Origin: Linnemannia elongata
Lineage: Eukaryota > Mortierellomycota > Mortierellomycetes > Mortierellales > Mortierellaceae
DNA length: 64,000 bases
Direction: 5' to 3'
Assembly (NCBI GenBank): GCA_036320915.1
Contig: JAXBDG010000021.1
Span: forward strand, 124,001 to 188,000
Shown here: piece by piece, positions 25,761-36,800 of the stretch
Position numbering within the stretch: position 1 is the first letter of the stretch
Layout of the letters: each line of letters begins with the position of its first letter
Notes under the pieces: model-generated
The model's input: only the letters and a program-made list of their open reading frames with translations
Database searches by the model: none
Told to the model about the DNA's origin: nothing
Translations under genes and position numbers: made by a program

Positions 25761-25797
<37 letters not shown>

Positions 25798-26904
25798 GAT
25801 ACATTGACCTGGACAAATCCTCAAACAACAGGCGAGCGACCCTGCCGCCGTCGCGCTCACACGACTTGTGTCTACAACAACTGTATCTATGTCTTTGGCG
25901 GTGGCGATGGTGTTCAGGCATTGAACGACACTTACAAGCTGGATCTGGCTGATATGCGGTGGAGTGAAGTCAAGACGACAGGACAGATCCCCATCGCACG
26001 AGGATACCACACCAGCAATCTGATCAAATCCCAGTTCATTGTCTATGGAGGAAGTGATGGTCACGAGTGCTTCTCCGATGTCCACGTCCTCGACTTGGGT
26101 ACGTTCAGATACCCGTTTTGCCCTTTATCACTATTGTTTTGGAAGAAAAAAGAGAGGAGCGTGACAATTGGAAGAAGAGGGCTCAGTTTATTTTGCGTAC
26201 CTCTATTTTTTCAACCCGATCTCGTGGCAGAATAGACAAACATTCAACTAACTCTATTTGATAACCATTTCTTTTTTTATGTGTCACTTTGCATTTGATA
26301 CAAATGTATAGATACACGGGAATGGGTGAAAATCGACATCAACAGGGCACTGCCTAGATTGTCACATACGGCCACTCAGATCGGTTCTTATTTGTTCGTG
26401 GTCGGGGGGCATGACGGCAGCCGGTACTCTTGCGACGTCGTGATGCTAAACTTGGGTACGTCCTTCTTCTCCAATTTGTACCTTTATGGATGTTTTGTAA
26501 TACCATGAACTATTTGATGGCCGGAAAGTGGCAATTAATAACGTCTATATTTACTGTTTCTTCTATAGTGACATGGTCTTGGGAAACCCGCAAAGTTTAC
26601 GGGATTCCACCTGCTGGACGGGGCTACCATGCATCGTTGTTGTACGACTCGCGGCTGTTTATGTTTGGAGGGTACGACGGCGGTACTGTCTTTGACGATG
26701 TCTATATTCTGGATCTGAGCACCTGCGCCTACTTGCCCCAGATCACTGACTTTCAGGTACCGTTTTACTTTTTGTCTCTAAAATGGGCTGCGCTGCTGGC
26801 TGTCTTCGAGTACCTTGCTGGCTTTATTCACGCGTAATTATGTCTTTTTTTATCATTCAATACGTTTTTAGATTTTACTTCGCAAGGATGGCGAGGACTA
26901 TTAG
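22620..26904 (+). CDS. Kelch-repeat protein with long disordered N-terminus
   Basis: Seven exons: 22620-22723, 23791-25250, 25511-25663, 25799-26098, 26312-26455, 26569-26756 and 26872-26904, giving about 793 residues. The first ~470 residues are disordered, rich in Ser, Thr, Pro and Gln, with a poly-Gln run and a poly-His run. Kelch repeats follow from MHWSRARVHG to near the end. Each has the family signature of a hydrophobic strand, a double Gly (YVFGG, FVVGG, FMFGG), a distal Tyr or Phe and a closing Trp (MHW, LTW, REW, WSW). About six repeats suggest a closed beta-propeller for protein binding. Introns 2-5 all fall in phase 1 in the equivalent codon at the start of a repeat. Fungal kelch proteins of this layout (Tea1, Kel1, Ral2) act in polarity and Ras signalling; orthology to any of them is not established. 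The last exon has only 11 codons. Confidence 0.87.
22724..23790 (+). other. Long first intron of the kelch gene
   Basis: A 1,067-bp intron with a GTAAAA donor and a CCATCCCAG acceptor. It contains a tandem GAGT run (23040-23085) and, about 250 bp further, its complement-like ACTC run (23340-23395). It also holds CTC-rich stretches and a 24-base C run (23707-23730). An alternative is a non-coding first exon with a second promoter inside this region; the pyrimidine-rich part at 23110-23760 looks like other leaders in the window. Confidence 0.55.
23707..23730. repeat. Poly(C) tract, 24 bases
   Basis: An uninterrupted C run followed by (TC)n, 60 bp before the acceptor of the kelch gene's first intron. 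Confidence 0.9.
25762..25795. repeat. Poly(A) tract directly before a splice acceptor
   Basis: Thirty-four consecutive A residues run straight into TAG at 25796-25798, the acceptor of kelch intron 3, replacing the usual polypyrimidine tract. Confidence 0.9.
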
Positions 26905-27225
26905 TAGACAGTTTCATAAGGACCTGAGCGGGCAGGAGGGCTGAGGGTCGAGTACCTTTTTTTGTATTCAATTCGACTCTCACGCCTTTGTAGGATCTCA
27001 TGTTCTTTCGCTTCAGTTGTTTTCTCATTTGTTGTGGTTGTTTGAAAGTGCTTTGTTTTTGCTGTCATTTTACCATTCATTTTCTTTTTTCATTTTGCTT
27101 GTTTCTTTTGCTTGCCATTCTGCTTTTAATGTCAAACGATCGCATCTCTAGGAAGTGTCCTGGCGACTCTTTTCTTGATGGTGCAGATTCGTTCTATTCT
27201 TTTTTCCTATCCCCCAAGAGATCAA

Positions 27226-27231
27226 AATAAA
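27226..27231 (+). terminator. Poly(A) signal of the kelch gene
   Basis: AATAAA lies about 320 bp after the stop codon, in an otherwise T-rich 3' flank. Confidence 0.45.
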
Positions 27232-27247
27232 GTCACGTTTCTTCTTT

Positions 27248-27253
27248 TCCACA

Positions 27254-27289
<36 letters not shown>

Positions 27290-27299
27290 TCATTCTCTC
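27248..27299. repeat. (CT)n microsatellite
   Basis: A CT dinucleotide run interrupted by a few single changes, just downstream of the kelch poly(A) signal. Confidence 0.85.
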
Positions 27300-30222
27300 T
27301 CTTCCTATGAGTCGCTATGTTTTTTCTTGCCAACTTTTTTTTTTTGCCAAAGATAGGGGGTGAACTCAATTGACAACTCGGTTTGTCGTCCTCACATGAG
27401 AGATGGAATCATCGAAAGATACCATTTGTCCGATCACTACTAGTGACATTTTTTTGATGTCTATGAAACAAGAGTCAAAGAGTTGACGAGTGGTGTTTGG
27501 TCGAATGCTATCTTTATTTCGAGGAAATGAAATTTCCGAAGTCAATGAACTCAGATAGGAGTTGGTCGTGTGTGTGTGTGTGTGTGTGGTTGAACCTAGA
27601 TGATCTTGTTTTCATTCCTGGGAAAGGGGAGGGGACTGTCCTAGAATAATTCCGCCTTGCAAAGGTTTTAGCCGCCCTTCCTTCCCTTCGCTCTCTTTGT
27701 ACGCACAAGTGCTAGATTAAAAGAATGGTGGGAACTTTTTTTTTTCTTTTCGTTATACCGTTATGATCGAGAAAGAGAGAGTACATGTGTGAGTGATAAT
27801 GAGCATCCTCAATTGCTCGTCCGTTGTACCAAGTCTTCTTTGAATGAACGTCTACTTTTTTATTATTATCATTATTATTCGGGGTTGGACGCTCTGAACT
27901 TGAAGGAATGAAAAAATAAAGGGAGCAAAAAAAAAAAAAAACATTGTTGAAAATGAATGGTCGTTTCTAGAAATAGAGCTCGCGCTTTTTTTTGTCTTTT
28001 CTTTTCATCTTCACTTTCCAATTGAGTCTTTCCTCGCCTTCCATCCTGACTCTTGTCTACCTCCCCACACGAGCACATAAAAGAGAAAATGAAAACTCAC
28101 AAAAATGATTACGATCGATTATGCACGACGCTTTTCCCAAAATGTATTTTTGATGAGCTATTCATTCCATTTTATTTAGATTTTTTTTCTTTGCAATGTC
28201 ATGCATGAGGTTTTTTTTTTTTTTTTGCTCCCTCTTTTTTTTCCCTTTCTTTCTCAAATGGGTCCTTCTTTGGAAAGATAATACAATAAAAAAAAATGTC
28301 GTTTTTCGTTCTGCCATTTCCTGAACTTTTCTGGTTTGTCAAAAGGCCGCCAGGCTGTCAGGCTGTTGTGTTTTGGCCATATTACTCAAAGTCAGACATT
28401 TTTTTTTTTTTTGAGCGCATACTTACATGTAACCCATTGCTCATACCCCAACCGGGTACTCAGTTCCCCTCTGCTTCTCATAGTTTACACACACACACTC
28501 GGCCCATACTCTCATAACACTCAACATGTGCCCATGAGGGGATTAGGATACGAGAGCTCTTTTATAACAGGTGAGGGGACTTTGGAGAACAAGAAGAGAA
28601 TGATTGGTGCATTCATTCCGCTAGAGGGATGTACTGAACCGAAATCACAATGATATGGATGGGTGGGGGGTTTTATTTTGAGAACAGGAAAGTGGAGAGA
28701 GAGAAAGGGTGAATGGTTATGTAATACGCGGGTCCGGCCGTGTGAGATGAGGTGAGCACAAAAATGAGCCAGGGGTGAGGAGGGGTGGGGTTGGTTGGTT
28801 GGACGCTAACGGGAGATTGCTAATGTAATAATAATGGAAAGGATGCTACTGGAGGGGTGCTTTGGGCGTATTTCAGGTACTATCGACTCTCTTGTCGTTG
28901 ATTTGATCAAAAACTCGGGATGCGTAAAACGTGTTCGTGTTCGTATTCTTTTTTTTTTTCTTGTTCCTGAAATCAGTCGTATGATTTGTTTCGTAACATT
29001 TTTTTTTTATGGTGGTACTTTTTTTTTGTGCGCGCGATGGGGAGTAGGTTGTTGTTTACCTATAAGAGATGCTACTTTTGTTTTTGTTGTGGGACCACGA
29101 GGACACGGCTGAACACTTTAACAAACAAAACAAACATACAAAAAATAACGCCAATCCATTCATGGGTTGCCAAGAAACGCGATGACAAGGGAATCCGTCT
29201 CAAGTCATGTAATAAAAAACCTCCATGCAGCGTTCGCAACATTCTCAACATTCGCACCATTCGCAAAAACACGGCCAAGCTATTATTGTTTAGTATATGG
29301 ACACGGGTTAACACTTATAACAAAAACCAAAAATAAAAAAAAAATAAAAAAAGAACGCGATGTACAAGAACCCCCGCTAAGCCAGGTACCAACATCTCAT
29401 GCAGCATTCGCACCATTCTCACTATTCATATACAAAAGTTAAGCTAAAATGAAGTGGATCCTCCTTCACTCTTTTTTTTTTTTTTTTTTTTGCTCCGTTT
29501 CGGTTCCTGTCATTATCACAGCTTCAATGTTAAAAAAAGAAAAGCGAAACACCACACGCACTCTTATCTCTTTGCGCCGCGATCCACGCATTCATTTTCG
29601 CGTAAAATACACTTGAATAAAACATCATAATACATAACTGTAAACGCACCATTAGCGCATAGCACACACACATACACACAAAAAAGCCTTGTTATTACAG
29701 CTGCTTCGCATACACATGCACATGCACATGCCAAAAAAAAATAATATCGTATCGGGCCCAACGGAAATACTATAACAAATAAGAAAAAAACGCCAAAATA
29801 AAAACAACCTTACGCGCGCAGGAGACAACATGCCCACTCCTTTCTACAAATTACAAGAGCGCCTATCTACCTGAATCTGTATCACAATAGAGCACATTCA
29901 TGACATGATATCCATTAGCGCCAAGTTACTATACCAAGCTGACGAGGGGAGTTTTTTTTTTGTTTTTTATAGTCACTTACCCAAGTTTTTTACGCTATTT
30001 TTTGTATTTTGTTACATGCAATGCAATGCAATGCAGGGTCCCGGATTTCAAGAAAGACTGAAAAGCAACAAAAAAAAATGAGACGAAACGAATAACGACA
30101 AAGACTAAGGGCAAGGGACAGGAGGAGGGGAAATGCTAAACCCAAGGTTGAGGTAAATAAAGGGGAGAGGGAGAAAAAAAAATGGGCATGCACGGGAATG
30201 AGGAAGAACGAGGAGTAACGCG

Positions 30223-30260
<38 letters not shown>
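30223..30260. repeat. Poly(A) tract, 38 bases
   Basis: Thirty-eight consecutive A residues, immediately upstream of the 30289-30373 tandem repeat. Confidence 0.9.
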
Positions 30261-30263
<3 letters not shown>

Positions 30264-30288
30264 CAAGGGCGAGGCTCCTGAGCTTGTA

Positions 30289-30373
30289 GGAGTATACCCG
30301 ATTGTTTCCTCTTTGGAATTAGGAGTTATACCCGATTGTTTATTGTTGGATTTGAGAGTATACCCGATCCTTT
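30289..30373. repeat. Three imperfect ~33-bp tandem units with core TATACCCGAT
   Basis: GGAGTATACCCGATTGTTT (30289), GGAGTTATACCCGATTGTTT (30322) and GAGAGTATACCCGATCCTTT (30354) are spaced by 32-33 bp. A decayed fourth trace (CAACCCGAAGG) follows. Function is unknown. Confidence 0.75.
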
Positions 30374-30964
30374 ATGTTGGATGCAACCCGAAGGTGAGTT
30401 TATCTGAATGTAAGTAAAGGGGAGCAAGGAGGAGGGCGCTTTATTGTAGAAGTGTATCGTTATTTGTGCTGCGATGGATTGGGCGGCATATTAAACACTG
30501 TGGTGGCGCTCGGTGAAGGAAATGACGGAAAGTAAGGGCAAGGAGTTTAACGCTCTGTACTGGATCGGGCAAAACTCAAATCAGCAAGGAGAGGGCATAG
30601 GAGAGGCAGCCCGATTGACATTACGCGATAGAGAAAGGCGAACACTATTTCGGCATTTCGAGGCAAGCGTAGTTTCGCCTAGGATGGGGTGGGCGCAGGA
30701 GGAGGAGGTACACGTTTTGAGGGTGAGAGGACTTTGTCCATTTGTACTGTGAAGAGATAGAGATACCGTTTCACCAAGTACCCTTCTTAGTTCAAAAGTA
30801 CGTTGTACCATCCTGTTGATTATTGAACTAAGCTCAGGTCATGGCTCATGTATGGTTAGTTACTGAGTCTAACAATCGGATTCGGATGGGCATAGCAGGT
30901 AAACACAGGGTACCATTCGACCGGTACTTGCATACTAACCTTCCCTTTAGTCTCTATTTCTCAC

Positions 30965-31001
<37 letters not shown>

Positions 31002-33866
31002 CTCTCTTTTGCTGGATCCTTTATCGTCTCTCTCCGCGTCTCTTTTCTCTATCTCTTTCTCTCTCTCTCTCTCTCTCTCTAAAAATGAAATTGAGAGAAA
31101 TGAGAGAAATGAGAGAAAGAAAGGAACGAGAGAAAGAGAGCCAACGAGGCTTGCCTTCCCCTCGCCCCCTCTTGGAGTGCCCACCCTGCTTTTTTTTCAG
31201 TGTTTTGCGTTCGCCGTTCTTCTTTGTTTTGTTTTCTCACAATAACAACAACAACAACAACAACTTCAACGACAACAAAAAGAAGTGAATAGTCTTGAGA
31301 GCGTAAACAAACAAGCATTCAATAAATCAAAACTACAAAGAAAGAAGAACGGCGGATTTTTATGAATGGGATTGGAATGGATAGGGCATACACGCACGGC
31401 CAACAAAAAAAAAACGGCGAAGAAAAGAAAAACAAAAAAAAAAAAAGAAGGGTGGCAAAAGAAGAGGCCGACGGACGAGCTCTGGGGAAATTAAATTTCT
31501 GATGATGTGGAGGGAGACTGTGAGGGAGGGGTCTGTGTCCATGATCAGATGGGCAGGAGCTTTTTTTTTTTTCTTTTCTTTTGCCTAGGAGAAAAGAACA
31601 ATGCGATGGATGTGGTAAGGAAATGTCAATTGCTATGGGACATGCAAAAAAATGAGAAAGAGAGGACCGATCGCATTTTGCGTGTCTTTGTTGCGATTGG
31701 ATTAGAAAGTGAGGGGTAAGCAATTAAGCGTCGGGAGTAGGGTCCGACAAGTCCTATATACTCTTGTCTGTGTTTAATGCTCACCCCACATCAGATGAAA
31801 AATATTATTGACACGAAAAATAAGAAGGAAGGGGAGAGAGACAAGAGTGGTGAGGAATGAGATCGGAAGTGAGAATGCAACAGCAATTGCCGTTCAACAA
31901 CCTATACTAATGGAGCGAACAGCACCGCAATAAAACCTTGAGATCGTTGTTAGTATTTGGAGGGCGTAACCGGATGAAGATAACAGCTTATCTCATTTCT
32001 CGGTGCTGTACTCGTGCTTCTCGTCCCCTTCTTTTTTTCGGGGTCGTTTCTTTCGGGGTTGTCTCTTGAACGAGAGTATCTGTCGCTCTTATTGTACGCA
32101 TGTGCAGAATGGAACGATTGAATAACAAATACATGAAAATGGACATGGTGTTGGACGCGAGTATGCCGTTGGCTGAGAATGAGCGACGATGTGAAAGATG
32201 CCCCTTTACGAGTGTCAGATGTTAAAAGCAAGTGAAAGGAGCAGACATGGTAGCTTGGTAGTTCAACACCATAGGAATACCAGTCGTTTATCGCATACTC
32301 ATTGCCATCGATTTTACAGTTCCAATGTCCTTGAACAATATTCTTATTTCTCACTTCCTGTGCCCAATTGATACACCCACCTTGTTTCGTCTTTCATTTG
32401 AGCCTTGCGTACAATACGTATTTATTTTTCTGTCCCCTTGCTGTTGAAGGAAGAAGATAGTGACACCCTGGGTTCCGATGTAGCGGCGCTCCATCTCTTT
32501 GTTTTCTTTCTTCGCTCGGACAAAGCGTTAGAGTGAGCCAAGAGAAGTAACAACTCGTTTGTGTATATTTCCCGTTTTCCACTTTTCGTTCCCTTTTTTT
32601 CTTCATCGCTCGCATCTTTATGATACAATACACAAACACATACACTCCTTTTTCTTCTTTCACACAAACATATAACGTTGCCTCCTGTTCTCGCCGTCCC
32701 GCGCCCCGATCCAAGATGTAATCTCACTCTCTCTCTCACTCTCATTGAATGACGCTTGGATCAACAAACAACCCTTTTCATATTCTTTTCTCTACTCCTT
32801 TACTCTATTCAATATCGTCTCTTCTTTTCCCTCGCATTTCGCATTTTTTATTTTTTCCTCATTGTCATTGCTCTACCTGCATCTGACGACAAACGGCATA
32901 GTTGACGAGATATTTCCTTGCGTTGCGTTCTCTCTCCTTGTTTTTCTTTCTGTTAAATTCCTTGTTGCCTGTCATATTGGCCTGTCTGCCTGTGTGTATG
33001 AACCTCTGTTGAATTAGTCGATCCCCTCTTGGATCTGCCTTTACTTCTCTCGCATTCAAAATGCGCAAACTTGCTTCCTTTCGCGTAATAGTGCATCTCA
33101 GTACGAGTACTTGTTTTCTCAGTCCTGGGTTTTCCGTAGTCTTTTCATTATATCCTGTTTTTTGACATTATTGCTATCATCATCATTGTCATTTCTGTTA
33201 GTGGTTGTTGGTTCTTTCATGTTTCGTGTGTATGCATATATTTATGAATGTGATGAGAAGATGGCAGCTCGACTCGTTCTTTAGTTCGATATAAAAAATA
33301 TATATAAAGAGAGAGGGAGAAAGAGTGAGAGAGGGGAGATTTTTAGGGCACAGCCTCTTCGTCTTGATCTCATCACAGTCATTTTGCTTCGTTTTATTTT
33401 CTCGATCACATACACACGCACACGTTGTTCTTATTGTTGTTGTTCTCTCACTTCATTTTGTGATTATTTATTTTTGATTCTTCTCTCACACTCTCTCATT
33501 TTTCACTTCGCACCTCCGATTCGTATTTCTCCTCTCTTTAATCTCCTCTCCATTTCTCCTCTTCTATTCTCAATACTTCCTTACCTCTTCCTTCCTTCTT
33601 CCTCCACTTTATTTCATAATCCACTCTCTCTCCCTCTCTCTCTCCCTCCCCGGATACTTCTTTCCTCTTTCTTCTTTCTTCTTTCAATTGTACTCCTACC
33701 TCCTTCAACTCACTCTCTTCCCTTCCTCTCTTGACGACCCACCACCTAATACTATATACCCCCCCCCCCCCCCCCCCCCTCTCTCTCTCTCTCTCTATCT
33801 TTCGGCAACTGCGACAACCACTGCCACTCTCCCTTCTAATCCCTCCCAATACATCATTCAGTCGCC

Positions 33867-36800
33867 ATGGGAAACGGCTCCAGCAGAGATCAAGAAGACA
33901 TCTTTGAGAATGAAGGCAAGAACATAGTTCATTCTCATTTGTCTCCCCTCATCGCCTTTCTCATTCATCGCCATTCAAGAAAAAAATAGAAAAAAAAGAA
34001 AAAAGATGCACTTGCACATGCAAACCACCTTTTGAACAACCGTCCTGACTTCCTTCCCTTCAATTGAATCCCCTGCCTATCAAATAGTCAACCTCTTCCA
34101 ATTCAAGTTGCAGAGGGTCATTGGCCGTGGATCCTTCGGCAAGGTAAACAGCAGTGCTACAGGAAGAAAAATGAACGACCATACGACGGTGCAGCTCCGT
34201 TGTCCCTTTTTTCCAGGAGTGCCCCCTCTCCCCTCTTCTTCCCTTCCCTCTTTCTTCTCGGCCGCGAGAACCCCCTTTAAAATCAATTGCTTCTCTGCAG
34301 GGACAGGAAAAGAGCTATCCAAGGAACCCTGGGCTAGATCGCCACCGACCTCCTTCTATCCCTCTCATTCTCGTCTCCTTGTCACCCACGTTCCTTTCAC
34401 ACCATCCAACTTTACATGTCCGTGGACACTTTTATTATTGCCTATTTCTGTAATTTGGTGCAACATTCAATGGACCACTCGATCCAATCCAAGAAGGAAG
34501 CGATGCCTTGATGTGGTCAAAAAGGATACCGTGTCCATGTGGGACGTTGTTACTTGGAACCATGCTCTTATTCCAAGCGAAGGAAAATATCCCTTTCGCT
34601 CCCTCTCCCATCGATCATCCGATGCGATACAGTTTTCCGTCTCTCCCTCGTGCTGGTTGTCCTCTTCTCTCTTCTCCATACATTTTTTTTTCTACCAGAG
34701 GGATACCTATTCATGGATACCGACGGTTGGAAGCATAAAAAAACCTAAATACCCGACTGCACGAGAGGGAAGAGGGGAGAGAAAAACGGCTAAAAAGGAA
34801 TATAAAAAAGAGGGACGGAAGAAGGGCTCAAAAAAGCACCCCTGCCAGTCAAGGTTTATCTTCATGTTTTTTTGGCATTGGTTTCTACCTTTGATGAACC
34901 AACCATTACATGAGATGTGTGAATGGAGTGGAGCAATGCGAATTGGATTATGAAAGGAGGGGTCTGGAAGTGTTAGTGTTTGTAGAAGAGAGAAACAAAT
35001 CCGAGAAAGTTTGTTTGTCCTCCATTGGATTAATGAGTAGATGGAGCTCCGAGGGGAGGAGGACTAGAACCAAAGACCACATCCATACCCACATCCATTT
35101 CGTCATTCAACAACCAACAATCAACAGACAACACAACAGAGAACAGACAACAACAAAGAGACACGCCTAGCTACGCAACACTGACCAGCCCTACGCAACA
35201 CTCTCTTCTGCCATCCTTGTGTTCAATTGAGAGCATCTCTCTCTCTCTCCCTCTCCCTCTTTCTACTTTCTCCCCCTTGGCTGCTGACGACAGACACCAT
35301 TGTGAACGATAATATTATTATTTTATTGTTTGTACCACAACACTCCATAATGCTAATTCTCTCTTACTCTTATGATCGAATACATACAATACAGGTCCGC
35401 ATGGTTCAGCGGCGCGGCACGGGCAAGGTGTATGCCCTCAAGTATATCTCCAAGGCGCAAGTGATACGAATGGATGCCGTCAGGAATATCCTACGAGAGC
35501 GACAAATCCTCGAGACGCTTGACCACGCGTTCATCGTCAACATGCGCTTTGCGTTTCAAGACGACGAGTACATGTACATGTGTATGGACCTCATGTAAGT
35601 CTAATTGGCTCTTGTCACAGACCGCTTTTTCGATCGGGTCTTTTCTTCTTCCCTCCTCCTCTCACCCCCTTCCCCCTTTCCCCCCTTTGCCCCCTTTACC
35701 TCCTTTTATCCTGCTGTATCCCCCCTCCCTAACTTTCTTGGGAAGGATCACGTTTTCGCTAAACCGCGATCGTTGCCGGTGACTAGAATGGGATAGGCAA
35801 TGGCTCTCTTAGACATGATTTTTTGTTCTGAAGGGGCTATAGAGTGTTCTTTTTTTGGGTCGTGGGTAGTGCAAGGCTATCTTGTTGGTAGCAAACATTC
35901 ACACATGTTAACTCAATGCTCTCTATTTTTTTTTATATTCTCTCCCTCTCTTTGCTCCCGCTCTCTCTCTCTCTCACCGAACTGCCTTTCAATGATCTCG
36001 AATGGATACTTCTTTATTTTCTCTGTCGCTCAACACAAACAGGATGGGAGGTGACTTGCGTTTCCACTTGAACAGGAAGCAGTTTGGAGAGGACGTGGTC
36101 CGGTTCTGGATTGCAGAGCTTTGTTCAGCATTAACACATCTCCATTCACAAGGGATCGTGCATCGGGATATCAAACCTGACAACGTACTCCTGGACGAGA
36201 AGGGCCACGCTCATCTAACCGACTTCAACATTGGATGCAAGCTCACAGCTGAGAAACCCTTCCTGACGTCGCAATCGGGTACAGTCGCTTATATGGCTCC
36301 TGAGGTCTTTGGACGGCATGGATACGGCACCAGTGTCGATTGGTGGGCCGTTGGCGTCCTCTTTTACGAGTGCATCTACAACAAACGGCCCTTCCAAACC
36401 GAGAACATCTCCGACCTCAAGAAGGCCATCCCCACCCAGACAATTGAGTTCCCAGAGAAGGAGGGTCTCTCCAGAGAGTGTATCTCTGCCATGCGCGGGG
36501 TAAGCGTAAAAAAAAATGCAGTCATCCACGTCTGTCTTTTTTTATGCGAGATGAATATCGTACAGAATGAACTTGGGCCTCTTTTTTCTTGCAGCCCCCC
36601 TTGATGGTTATGCCGCATTATTTACTCACACAGATTTCCTCTCTTTTTTTTACCATCTTCACTTTCTTTCTCTTTCTCTCTCCTCTGTCTCATATAGTTC
36701 TTGACAAGAGACCCAAAGGAAAGACTGGGCGTCAAGGGAGGCATGGAGAGCATCCGTCAACATCCATTCTTCCAGGCAGGAACATACCAGACCAACCCCG

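Larger units (their letters stand above)
26905..33866. other. Gene-poor region of about 7 kb, repeat- and microsatellite-rich
   Basis: I find no coding frame with a recognisable family or a consistent exon chain. The left edge carries the kelch 3' UTR (AATAAA at 27226-27231). Contents include (CT)n at 27248-27299, a 33-bp-spaced triple repeat at 30289-30373, a 38-base A run at 30223-30260 and an inverted repeat at 30786-30832. Two loosely related segments of about 120-160 bp lie at 29110-29430, and (TC)n runs occur at 30958-31010 and 31046-31080. From about 33340 to 33840 the plus strand is pyrimidine-rich, as a leader of the kinase gene. The part at 30400-30950 has more balanced composition, so a non-coding transcript or a highly diverged gene cannot be excluded. 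Confidence 0.6.

Noticed and set aside
30773..30850. Possible tRNA around the inverted repeat
   Set aside because: No A box, B box or cloverleaf could be fitted. No tRNA or rRNA was recognised anywhere in the window.
34108..34953. 281-codon plus-strand frame taken as a separate gene
   Set aside because: It begins inside the kinase Gly-loop exon without an ATG and runs into the intron. It is better read as an exon plus unspliced intron.
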